Origin: Planctomycetota bacterium
GTDB taxonomy: Bacteria; Planctomycetota; UBA1135; GCA-002748355
Assembly: GCA_027021385.1 (NCBI GenBank)
Contig: JALUUL010000032.1
Location: 1-47,447 of the forward strand
Reading direction: 5' to 3'
DNA: 47,447 bases
The position numbers were made by a program, and so were the translations under genes. Every line of letters begins with the position of its first letter. The first letter of the stretch is position 1. Below are positions 40,621 to 47,447 of this stretch, in pieces. The notes beneath the pieces were generated by a model. The model had not been told where the DNA came from, made no database searches, and saw nothing but the letters and a program-made list of their open reading frames with translations.

Positions 40621-42161
40621 GGGCCGGAAGGACGGATCCGGGGCTTCGCTTCCTTCGAGGGCTCCTCCCGGCCCTCGCCGCCGCGCTGCTCCCCGCCTGC
40701 GGGGGGGTCGGAGGGCGGGGGGCCTCCACGGTCCGCGGGCTTCCCCCTCCCTCGACCCGGGCCGCGGCCGTTCGGAAGGTCGAGGCCGCTCTTTCGCGTC
40801 TCGAGGGGACGCGCGCCCTGCGGCACGCGCGGCTCGGGTTCTGGCTCCAGGCGGTCGACGAGGAAGCCCCGCTGGCCCAGCGGAGGGGGACCGAGGGTTT
40901 CCTTCCGGCCTCGAACCTGAAGTTGATCTCGAGCGCGGTCGCCCTCCTCGTGCACGGGCGGGCCTTCCGCTACCACACGAAACTCGAGGCCCATGGTCCG
41001 ATCGAGGGAGGGAGGCTCCGTGGAGACCTGGTCCTCGTCGGGGACGGGGACCCGACCCTCGGCGCGCTGGCCTTCTCGAAGGAGGGGCAGACCGCGGTCT
41101 TCGAGCGGATGGCCGCCTCCTTGAAGAAGGCGGGAATCCTGGAAGTCTCGGGCGACGTGCTGGGACTCGACGACTGCCAACCCGACGAGATCATGGGGGA
41201 GGGTTGGGATTGGTCCTACCAGTCGGATTGGTACGCGGCGCAGATCTCGGGACTCTGCTTCAACGAGAACTGCATCGACCTGATCTTCGACGGAACGGCC
41301 GAGGGAATGGCTCCGAGGATCCGCCTCGAACCGGACACGGAATACGTGACGATCCGAAACAAGGTCCGATGCCGGTCCGGGGGGCCGAAGGGCGTCTTCT
41401 ACCGGCGGCGGAGAGGCACGAACCGGATCCTCGTGACCGGAAGCCTCTCCCCGAAGACCCGGGGGAAACGGGACTGGGCGAGCGTCGAGAATCCAACGGC
41501 CTTCGCCGCGACGGTCCTCGCGGAGACCCTGGTCCGGTCGGGGGTGAAGGTCCGCGGAAAGGCCCTTGACGCGGACGAATCGGAAGGCTGGAAGCGGGGG
41601 AAGCCGCTCCTGACCGTTCACGACCATCCCTCTCCGACGATGGGAGAGATCCTCGTCTCCATGAACCGCCGCAGCCAGAACCTCTATGCCGAGGAAGTCC
41701 TGCGTTCCGCGGCCCGCCTCCGCCTCGGGGAGGGATCGATGAAGGCCGCCCGGCGGGCCGCCGAGGCCGTGCTCAGGGGACTCGGCCTGGATACGGAAGG
41801 CCTCCATCTCGCGGACGGATCCGGCCTTTCCCGCTTGAACCGCGTCGAGCCCCGGCACCTGGGGCGGCTCCTCGTCGCGATGGCCGGGCGCCCCGAGGGC
41901 GCCTTCTACCGCTCGACCCTGCCCGCCCCGGGGGAGGGGACGCTCCGCCGCCGATTCGGGGGAGGGTCTCCGGCCCGCGGCCGCCTGCGGGCGAAGACCG
42001 GAACCCTTTCGCGGGTCGTCGCCCTCTCGGGCTATTTCGAGCGCGAAGGCCGCGCGCCGATGGCCTTCGTGATCCTCGTCAACGGCTTCCTCGCCCCTTC
42101 CTCGGAGGTGCGGGCCGCGGTGGACCGCTTCCTCGAGGAGATCCTCCGCCTCTTCCCTTGA
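40617..42161 (+). CDS. dacB: D-alanyl-D-alanine carboxypeptidase/endopeptidase (PBP4-like), lipoprotein
   Basis: 514 residues from TTG 40617, with GGAGG upstream and a TTGA overlap with the YihY stop. The N-terminus ends in a lipobox LPAC (Cys28), so the enzyme is probably a lipoprotein, not the usual soluble periplasmic form. Active-site motifs are S99-N-L-K102, S353-Q-N and K460-T-G; the insertion domains of class C PBPs lie between the first two. It trims or cuts peptidoglycan peptides. Converges on the DedA gene with an 83-base overlap. Confidence 0.9.
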   Translation: MRAGRTDPGLRFLRGLLPALAAALLPACGGVGGRGASTVRGLPPPSTRAAAVRKVEAALSRLEGTRALRHARLGFWLQAVDEEAPLAQRRGTEGFLPASNLKLISSAVALLVHGRAFRYHTKLEAHGPIEGGRLRGDLVLVGDGDPTLGALAFSKEGQTAVFERMAASLKKAGILEVSGDVLGLDDCQPDEIMGEGWDWSYQSDWYAAQISGLCFNENCIDLIFDGTAEGMAPRIRLEPDTEYVTIRNKVRCRSGGPKGVFYRRRRGTNRILVTGSLSPKTRGKRDWASVENPTAFAATVLAETLVRSGVKVRGKALDADESEGWKRGKPLLTVHDHPSPTMGEILVSMNRRSQNLYAEEVLRSAARLRLGEGSMKAARRAAEAVLRGLGLDTEGLHLADGSGLSRLNRVEPRHLGRLLVAMAGRPEGAFYRSTLPAPGEGTLRRRFGGGSPARGRLRAKTGTLSRVVALSGYFEREGRAPMAFVILVNGFLAPSSEVRAAVDRFLEEILRLFP

Positions 42162-42921
42162 CCGGTCGAGGGTTCCGCTCCGTCCCCCGATTCGGGGGAC
42201 CGGTCAGGACCGCGGCCAGGGCCCTCCGGTAGAGGAGGAGTAGCAGCAGGCCGGCGAGGAGGGGGACCCAGAAGGAGTAGCTCCGGAACGATTGGCGCAG
42301 GGTCTCCCATTCGGCCGCGAGTGTTCGGGCGGCGAGGAAGATCATCCCGTTCCAGAGCGCCGCGCTCGCCCCCGCGAGGAGGAGACCCCGGCCGAGGGGG
42401 TAACCGCCCGCTCCGGCTCCCAGCAGCAGGAAGGCCCGGCCGACCGGGAGGAAACGGGAGAAGAGGATCAGGAGCCCTCCCGTGCGCCGGAGCGCGTCCC
42501 GCAGCGGGAGGGCCCGGTCGAGAAGGCGGCGGAGCCTCGTGCCCTCCCGGATCCGACGGCCCATCGTGTCGAGCCGGCGGCCTAAGAGGAGGCAGAGGGC
42601 CGCGCCGGCGATCGAACCCAGGAGGGCTCCCGCCCAGGCGGGGCCGAGGGGTTCCCCCCGGGTCGCGAGAAGCCAGGCCCCCCCGAGCAGGACAAGGTCG
42701 CCCGGAAACGGGGGGAAGACGTGTTCGAGGAAGGAGGTCCCGCATAGAAGGAACGGGAACCAGGAGGGGTCGAGGTTCCGCAACCATTCCGGGATCTGTT
42801 CCCAGTCCAGGAGGAGGGCGGGGAGAAAGAGGAGGGCCCGGGTCCTGCCCGCCGGGATCCGTGCTTGCGGTTTGCGGGGGAAGACCCGTAAACCTTGGAG
42901 GCTTCCGGAGGAACTACGCAC
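42079..42921 (-). CDS. DedA family membrane protein
   Basis: About 280 residues if GTG 42921 is the start; GGAGG lies only one base before it, so the true start is uncertain (TTG 42783 is another choice). Hydrophobic helices and the family block FLEHVFPPFPGDLVLLGGAWL, then GSIAGAALCLLLGR and SRFLPVGRAFLLLGAGAGG. DedA proteins move or flip polyprenyl phosphates and phospholipids. The C-terminal tail is basic and Pro/Gly-rich and overlaps the end of the convergent dacB by 83 bases. Divergent from skp. Confidence 0.8.
   Translation of the reverse strand: MRSSSGSLQGLRVFPRKPQARIPAGRTRALLFLPALLLDWEQIPEWLRNLDPSWFPFLLCGTSFLEHVFPPFPGDLVLLGGAWLLATRGEPLGPAWAGALLGSIAGAALCLLLGRRLDTMGRRIREGTRLRRLLDRALPLRDALRRTGGLLILFSRFLPVGRAFLLLGAGAGGYPLGRGLLLAGASAALWNGMIFLAARTLAAEWETLRQSFRSYSFWVPLLAGLLLLLLYRRALAAVLTGPPNRGTERNPRPVKGRGGGSPRGSGPPRPAPPRKGRGSR
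42865..42894 (+). promoter_or_regulatory. Promoter TTGCGG-18-TAAACC for skp
   Basis: TTGCGG (42865-42870) and TAAACC (42889-42894) are 18 bases apart, 64 bases before ATG 42959. The region overlaps the start of the DedA gene on the other strand. Confidence 0.4.
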
Positions 42922-42958
42922 TCCTCCATTCTTCTGGAACCCGGGAAAGATATCTTCG

Positions 42959-43546
42959 ATGAAATCCCTGACCCTCGCCTCCTTCGCCCTCCTGTCCGGT
43001 CTGGTCCTGGGCCGGCCCGATGTCCTCTCCCGCCAGGAAAGCGGGGGGCCGGCTCCGCTCCGGATCGCCGTCGTCGATTGGAACGCGGTCAAGAACCGTT
43101 CGAAGAAGATCGGCGCGATGATCTCCGAGGAGGAGAAGAAGCTCGCCGGATTGAATCGGGAACTCGAGGACCTCACGAAGAAGGTCAAGGACCTCGAGGA
43201 CGGCCTCGTGATGTTCGAGAAGGGATCGAAGGAAGCGGACCAGGCCGTCCGGGATCTCAAGGTCGCGAGATACAAGCTCGAACAGACCCGGACGATGGGA
43301 ACCCTCTGGGCCCGGAAACACCGGAACGAGATCCTTCTTCGGATCTATGACATCATCCACGAGAAGGTCCGCCTCCTCGCCGAGAAGAAGCACCTGGATC
43401 TCGTGCTTCGTCTCGAACAGGAGAGCAAGGAGGAGGTCAAGCTCGGAACCGCGATGCGTCTCTCGGTCCGCCAGGCCAACACCTGTCTCTACCACTCGGA
43501 CCGCCTGGACCTGACCGAAGAGGTCATCCAACTCCTGGACGCTTGA
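42959..43546 (+). CDS. skp: Skp/OmpH-like periplasmic chaperone
   Basis: 195 residues. A signal peptide (MKSLTLASFALLSGLVLG) precedes a short beta strand (RIAVVDWNAVKNRS) and long charged helices (EEEKKLAGLNRELEDLTKKVKDL on) typical of Skp tentacles, then a closing strand. Skp holds unfolded outer-membrane proteins in the periplasm. It comes before lpxC-fabZ, the usual bamA-skp-lpxD neighbourhood partly kept. AAGATATCTT precedes the ATG; a clear Shine-Dalgarno is missing. Confidence 0.85.
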   Translation: MKSLTLASFALLSGLVLGRPDVLSRQESGGPAPLRIAVVDWNAVKNRSKKIGAMISEEEKKLAGLNRELEDLTKKVKDLEDGLVMFEKGSKEADQAVRDLKVARYKLEQTRTMGTLWARKHRNEILLRIYDIIHEKVRLLAEKKHLDLVLRLEQESKEEVKLGTAMRLSVRQANTCLYHSDRLDLTEEVIQLLDA

Positions 43547-43637
43547 AGGGTCGGCGGCCCTCGAGGTTCGGGCGGGAGGCGGGTCCTTTCCCGGCCGGGA
43601 GGAGGGTCGCCTTCTGGATGGGGGGCGGGGACGCAGG

Positions 43638-43643
43638 TATCGT
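43638..43643 (+). promoter_or_regulatory. Possible -10 box TATCGT before lpxC-fabZ
   Basis: TATCGT in the 193-base gap after skp, 97 bases before ATG 43740. -35 match weak. Confidence 0.25.
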
Positions 43644-43739
43644 GCTTCCGCTCGAGAGGTCCTTTTCCCGGACTCTGTGGCGGAACCTTCCTTCCGGGGT
43701 CACCGCCCGGTCCGAACCCGAAGCGTACCCGATTCCGAC

Positions 43740-45062
43740 ATGGCCGACGTCCTACCCGAGGCGCAGGGTTGCCAGAAGACCCTGAAGGAAGACCTGAGCT
43801 TCCGGGGGATCGGTCTGCACAACGGCGAGGAGTGCGAGGCGAGGCTCAAGCCGGCGCCCCCCGACACCGGGCTCGTCTTCGTCCGAACAGATCTCGAGGG
43901 CTGTCCCGAGGTCCGCGCCTCGTGGAAGCATCTCGATCCCAGGGAGCGCCGTTCCGCGCTCCGGGACGGTCCCGCCCAGGTCAGCACGGTCGAGCACCTC
44001 CTCGCCTGCTTCTTCGCCTTCGGGATCGACAACGCCCGGATCGAGTTGAACGGGGAGGAGGTGCCGGGCATGGACGGGAGCGCCCTTCCCTTCGCGGAGG
44101 CGATCGCAGCCGCCGGATCCGTGGACCTCAAGGCCGAACGGAGGCGTCTCGACCTGGTGGATCCGATCTTCATCCGGGACGGGGAGGTCAGCATCGTCGC
44201 CCTGCCCTCGGAGGAAGGTCTTTCGATCCAATACCATCTCGCCCCTCCCGGTCCCTCGGTGAACGGGATCCAGTCATTCGGCCTCCGCTTGACGCCGGAG
44301 AGCTTTCTCGCCGAGATCGCGCCCGCCCGCACCTTCGTCGCGAAGCACGAGATCGAGGTCCTGAAGGAGGCCGGGCTCGGGAAGGGGGCGGGGCCGGAGA
44401 ACACGATCCTCCTCGGTCCCGACGGACCGGAACACGATTCCCTCCGATTCCCCGACGAGCCGGTCCGGCACAAGGTCCTGGACCTCTGCGGGGATCTCGC
44501 GTTGAGCGGCGTCGATCTGACCGCCCACATCATCGCGACGCGGAGCGGGCACCGCACGAACCACGCCTTCGTCAGGGAACTCGTGGAGCGGAAGCGGAAG
44601 ATGGAGGAAGAGGGCTTCCTGGTCCGGGACTCCGGGATGAACATCCGCGACATCCTGGACCTCCTTCCGCACCGCTATCCCTTCCTTCTCGTCGACAGGG
44701 TCCTCGAGTTCGAGGGCTACCAGCGGGCCGTCGGGATCAAGAACGTGACCTTCAACGAGCCGTTCTTCACCGGGCACTGGCCCGGGCAGCCGATCATGCC
44801 CGGGGTGCTCCAACTCGAGGCGATGGCGCAGATGGCCGGGATCCTCCTGTTCCGGAAGCTCGAGAACACGGGGAAGCTCGCGGTCCTCTGGAGTATCGAC
44901 AAGGTCAAGTTCCGGGGTGCTGTCGTTCCGGGAGACCAGCTTCGCATCGAGGTGGAGACAATCCGGTCGCGTCCCGGCATGGGGCACGTCATGGGCCGCT
45001 GCAAGGTGGCGGGAAAGCTCGTCTCGGAAGCCCAGCTGAAGTTTACGTTGGTGGATGCATGA
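43740..45062 (+). CDS. lpxC-fabZ: Bifunctional LpxC-FabZ: UDP-3-O-acyl-GlcNAc deacetylase and 3-hydroxyacyl-ACP dehydratase
   Basis: 440 residues. LpxC part (1-290): E85-H86 in VEHLL, H244 and D248 in RHKVLD, and H271 in SGHRTNHAF match the zinc and catalytic residues. FabZ part starts at Met300 (MNIRDILDLLPHRYPFLLVDRV); its catalytic pair is H346 and E360, 14 apart as in single FabZ. One protein thus commits UDP-GlcNAc to lipid A and dehydrates fatty-acid intermediates. Such fusions are known in Bacteroidota and other diderms. The start is ATG 43740 by alignment; GTG 43677 would add 21 residues. Confidence 0.92.
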   Translation: MADVLPEAQGCQKTLKEDLSFRGIGLHNGEECEARLKPAPPDTGLVFVRTDLEGCPEVRASWKHLDPRERRSALRDGPAQVSTVEHLLACFFAFGIDNARIELNGEEVPGMDGSALPFAEAIAAAGSVDLKAERRRLDLVDPIFIRDGEVSIVALPSEEGLSIQYHLAPPGPSVNGIQSFGLRLTPESFLAEIAPARTFVAKHEIEVLKEAGLGKGAGPENTILLGPDGPEHDSLRFPDEPVRHKVLDLCGDLALSGVDLTAHIIATRSGHRTNHAFVRELVERKRKMEEEGFLVRDSGMNIRDILDLLPHRYPFLLVDRVLEFEGYQRAVGIKNVTFNEPFFTGHWPGQPIMPGVLQLEAMAQMAGILLFRKLENTGKLAVLWSIDKVKFRGAVVPGDQLRIEVETIRSRPGMGHVMGRCKVAGKLVSEAQLKFTLVDA

Positions 45063-45138
45063 ACGGCGGCTTCGGAAAAAACCGGAACGGAACGGAGCGG
45101 ATCGCATCCATGCCCGCCTTTTCGGGAGATCGAGAACG

Positions 45139-46065
45139 ATGAGTGGATCCACCGGGCGAGATCGAGGGATCACCGTTCATCCGAGCGCGGTCGTCGAGGA
45201 GGGCGCCGTTCTCGGGGAGAGAGTCGAGATCGGGCCGTTCTGCGTCATCGGCCCCGAGGTCGTGCTCGGTGCGGGGACGAGGGTCATGGCCGGGGCGCAG
45301 ATCCAGGGGCGCACGACCCTCGGGGAGGACAACGTCGTGTTCCCCGGCGCGGTTCTCGGTTGCTCGCCCCAGGACAAGAAGTTCGCGGGCGAGCCGACAC
45401 GCCTCGAAATCGGATCCCGTAACCATTTCCGCGAGAACACGACGATCCACATCGGAACCAGCGTGGAGCATGGAGGGGCCGAGGCCACGATCATCGGAGA
45501 CGATAACCTCTTCATGGCGGGAAGCCATATCGCGCACGATTGCAGGATCGGGGACCGGATCACCCTGGGCAACAACACCCTGATCGCGGGGCACGTCCAC
45601 ATCGAATCGGGAGCGACGATCTCCGGAAACAGCGGGGTCCACCAGTTCGTGTCGGTCGGACGTCTCGCCTACGTCGGAGGGCTCTCGAGAATCGCGATGG
45701 ACGTTCCGCCCTTCCTGATCTGGGAGGGAAGGCCGGGTCGCGTGCGGGGGCCCAACGTCATCGGCTTGCGGAGGGTCGGGACCCCCCGGAGTTCGATCGA
45801 GGAGCTGAAGGAGGCGTACCGCCTCCTCTACCACGGAGAGACCCTGGAGGCCGGTCTCGAGGAGTTGGAGGCCCGGGACCGGCTCTGTCCCGAGGTCCGG
45901 CACCTCGTCGACTTCCTCCGGAGGACCGAGCGGGGGGTGAGGGGCCGCTATCTCGAGAGTCTCCGCAAGGACCGGGAGAACGGGAACGGCCTTCCCGAGA
46001 GTTCGGCGATGGTGGACACCGGGGCTTGCGGGGATCTCCCCGCCCCCGGGGGGAAGCCGGACTGA
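45139..46065 (+). CDS. lpxA: UDP-N-acetylglucosamine acyltransferase LpxA
   Basis: 308 residues. Left-handed beta-helix hexapeptides start at VHPSAVVEEGAVLG and run to about 205; SHIAHDC supplies His130 and catalytic His133. SPQDKKFAGEPTRLEIG and NHFRENTTIH are LpxA blocks. The C-terminal helical part is longer than in E. coli (262) by an acidic tail. It puts a 3-hydroxyacyl chain on UDP-GlcNAc (or on its 3-amino form). ATG 45139 has GGGAG ten bases upstream; an ATG at 45055 overlapping lpxC-fabZ is possible but adds 28 basic residues. Confidence 0.91.
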   Translation: MSGSTGRDRGITVHPSAVVEEGAVLGERVEIGPFCVIGPEVVLGAGTRVMAGAQIQGRTTLGEDNVVFPGAVLGCSPQDKKFAGEPTRLEIGSRNHFRENTTIHIGTSVEHGGAEATIIGDDNLFMAGSHIAHDCRIGDRITLGNNTLIAGHVHIESGATISGNSGVHQFVSVGRLAYVGGLSRIAMDVPPFLIWEGRPGRVRGPNVIGLRRVGTPRSSIEELKEAYRLLYHGETLEAGLEELEARDRLCPEVRHLVDFLRRTERGVRGRYLESLRKDRENGNGLPESSAMVDTGACGDLPAPGGKPD

Positions 46066-46072
46066 GCCCTCG

Positions 46073-47104
46073 ATGGAGACGAGGGGGAATCCCGTCCCGG
46101 AGCCGGTCCGCATCGCCGTCGTGGGGACCGGACATCTCGGCCGGACCCATGCGAGGCTGCTTTCGGGTTTGCCGGAGGCCTCGCTGGTCGGGGTCGTCGA
46201 CGTCCGTGAGAAAGCCGCCCGGGAGACCGGGGAGGCGCTCGGCGTCCCCTGGAGCACGGACCCGGAACTCGGGCCCGGGGAATGGGGGGCCGAGGCCGTG
46301 TCTCTCGTCGTTCCGACCAGACACCACGCGAGCCTGGCCGTCCGCTATCTCGAGGAGGGGCTGGACCTGCTCGTCGAGAAACCGATCAGTCGGACGATCG
46401 AGGAGGCCGAGCGCATGTGCCGGTCCGCGGAGGCGGGGGGGCGGATCCTCCAGATCGGGCACGTGGAGCGGTTCAATCCCGTCATCCGGGCGGCCTTCGA
46501 ATACGGAATCCGGCCCCGGTACCTCGAGGCGGAGCGCCTCGCGCCGTTCTCGTTCCGGAGCACGGATATCGGGGTCGTGCTGGACCTGATGATCCACGAT
46601 CTGGACCTGATCCTGGCCTTCATCCCCGAGCCGATCGAGGATGTCGAGGCCTTCGGCGGGGCGATCTTCACGTCCGAGGAGGATCTCGCCAGCGCCCGGA
46701 TCCGTTTTCGGAGCGGTTCGGTCGCCCGCCTCACCGCGAACCGGGTCGCCCTCAAGCCGGGCCGGCGGATGCGCATGTTCTCGACGGACAGTTACGTCTC
46801 CCTGGACTTCAGCAAGAAATACGGGTTGATCATCAAGAAGGGGCCCGGCTGGGACCTCGGCCGCCTGGACCTGTCGAAGGTCGATCCCGAGGAGATCGGC
46901 GACCTCTGGAAATACGTCTTCGAGGGCCTCCTGACCGTGAAGGAATTGCGGATGCCGGAGGAGAATCCTCTCGAGGAGGAGCTTCGTTCCTTCCTCTCGT
47001 CGGTGCGGACGAGGAGGGCGCCCGAGGTCGACGGGCGGGCCGGGAAGAGAGCCCTCGAGGCCGCGACGCTCGTGCTCGATTCGATCCGGCGCCATCGCTG
47101 GTGA
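46073..47104 (+). CDS. Gfo/Idh/MocA family oxidoreductase, possibly GnnA-like
   Basis: 343 residues. The NAD-binding VVGTGHLGRTHARLL at residue 15, DLLVEKPIS with the EKP motif, and the middle LDLMIHDLDLILAF match the family. It is eight bases after lpxA and likely in one operon. In Leptospira and Acidithiobacillus the oxidoreductase GnnA beside lpxA, with aminotransferase GnnB, makes UDP-GlcNAc3N for amide-linked lipid A. A GnnB is not seen here, so this is a hypothesis. Many diderms carry a similar Gfo gene after lpxA without known role. Confidence 0.85.
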   Translation: METRGNPVPEPVRIAVVGTGHLGRTHARLLSGLPEASLVGVVDVREKAARETGEALGVPWSTDPELGPGEWGAEAVSLVVPTRHHASLAVRYLEEGLDLLVEKPISRTIEEAERMCRSAEAGGRILQIGHVERFNPVIRAAFEYGIRPRYLEAERLAPFSFRSTDIGVVLDLMIHDLDLILAFIPEPIEDVEAFGGAIFTSEEDLASARIRFRSGSVARLTANRVALKPGRRMRMFSTDSYVSLDFSKKYGLIIKKGPGWDLGRLDLSKVDPEEIGDLWKYVFEGLLTVKELRMPEENPLEEELRSFLSSVRTRRAPEVDGRAGKRALEAATLVLDSIRRHRW

Positions 47105-47220
47105 TTTCCGGAAGGACGGAGGCCCGTTCCCCTTCCGGACCGCTCGGGCCTCCCCTCCGACGCCGGGTCTTCCTTGCAAGCCGGGAGTCGCGGAATCTGG
47201 CGCGGGAACCGGCGCCTCCC

Positions 47221-47226
47221 TAGAAT
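47221..47226 (+). promoter_or_regulatory. -10 box TAGAAT
   Basis: TAGAAT is near the TATAAT consensus and lies 74 bases before ATG 47301. The -35 is weak. Confidence 0.4.
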
Positions 47227-47300
47227 GCGCCCCGCCTGTCTGCGGCCGAGATTTCCGCGCCCGAACGGGCTCTTCCGATCTGCTTGCTCGAGGGGATGCA

Positions 47301-47447
47301 ATGCGCAGAGTCCTGATCCTGGTCCTGGTCGCGGGTCTCGTGTTCCTGGGTTACGAATACTCGCGTCGAGGGACGGAGCGTCCGGTCGAGGCCGCCGAGT
47401 CGGAGGGGGGAGAGGGCCTTCCCCGTTCCGGAGCCGAGGAGAAGGAG
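47301..47447 (+). CDS. N-terminal fragment of a membrane-anchored protein, cut off by window end
   Basis: 49 residues visible and the frame is open at the edge. GAGGGG lies five bases before ATG 47301. The start is MRRVLILVLVAGLVFLGYE, a membrane anchor or signal helix, followed by a Glu/Gly/Arg-rich linker. The family cannot be told from this part. It has its own -10-like TAGAAT, so it may be a separate transcript from lpxA. Confidence 0.6.
   Translation, partial: MRRVLILVLVAGLVFLGYEYSRRGTERPVEAAESEGGEGLPRSGAEEKE

Noticed and set aside
43543..43785. 80-residue frame between skp and lpxC-fabZ
   Set aside because: Overlaps the LpxC start, has no family feature or ribosome site and reads as intergenic.

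Overview
This window is GC-rich throughout (by eye well above 65 % G+C), densely coded and organised into short operons with many 1-8 base gene overlaps. It encodes a diderm, lipopolysaccharide-making bacterium. The evidence is lpxK, an LpxL-type acyltransferase, hldE, an LpxC-FabZ fusion, lpxA, a Skp/OmpH chaperone, SurA-like foldase, lipoprotein signals and a PBP4-type peptidase. The LpxC-FabZ fusion, the giant carboxypeptidase-regulatory-like repeat protein and the sequence style suggest Planctomycetota or a related uncultivated diderm lineage. That placement is inference. No insertion sequence, phage gene, CRISPR array or rRNA was seen; one tRNA-Ala(CGC) is present.

Layout. 1-3.9 kb: a truncated repeat protein and a poly-glycine lipoprotein. 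3.9-12.2 kb: a divergent carbohydrate-type locus. The minus strand carries NadE-like synthase, a PpiC foldase and a CBS-nucleotidyltransferase. The plus strand carries an asparagine-synthase-like amidotransferase, an acyl-AMP ligase, an acyl carrier protein and a UDP-sugar pyrophosphorylase. This set looks like a system that activates and amidates or N-acylates a small acid or sugar, and is the best candidate for an undescribed pathway here. 12.2-14.8 kb: a SpoIIE-type phosphatase and an HDOD protein, a signalling pair. 15.1-22.2 kb: recG, then fabD-lpxK-lpxL-type, then hldE and a second stand-alone heptose-type adenylyltransferase.

22.3-27.7 kb: a TauE/SafE permease, an HD-GYP protein, a nuclease/phosphatase with an OB-like tail, a nitrilase-family amidase, an HU-like protein and a MinD/FlhG-like ATPase. 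28.1-30.4 kb: a three-gene membrane operon (HAMP protein plus two anchored proteins of pilus/secretion flavour). 30.5-31.7 kb: tRNA-Ala, nth and a small unknown. 31.9-37.8 kb: acyl-CoA metabolism with thiolase, 3-hydroxyacyl-CoA dehydrogenase, two acyl-CoA dehydrogenases, MeaB and the B12-binding subunit of a methylmalonyl-CoA-type mutase. 37.8-42.9 kb: metallo-beta-lactamase fold protein, Nudix hydrolase, YihY/BrkB membrane protein, PBP4-like lipoprotein and a DedA-family protein. 43-47.4 kb: skp, lpxC-fabZ, lpxA, a Gfo/Idh/MocA oxidoreductase and the start of one more membrane-anchored protein.

Two themes run across the window. The outer-membrane genes lie in two blocks about 22 kb apart, and each block includes a fatty-acid synthesis gene (fabD, fabZ) beside lipid A genes. 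Many intergenic gaps contain a TAnnnT hexamer like a sigma-70 -10 box; two of these lie only 6-7 bases before an ATG that has no Shine-Dalgarno sequence, which suggests leaderless transcripts.
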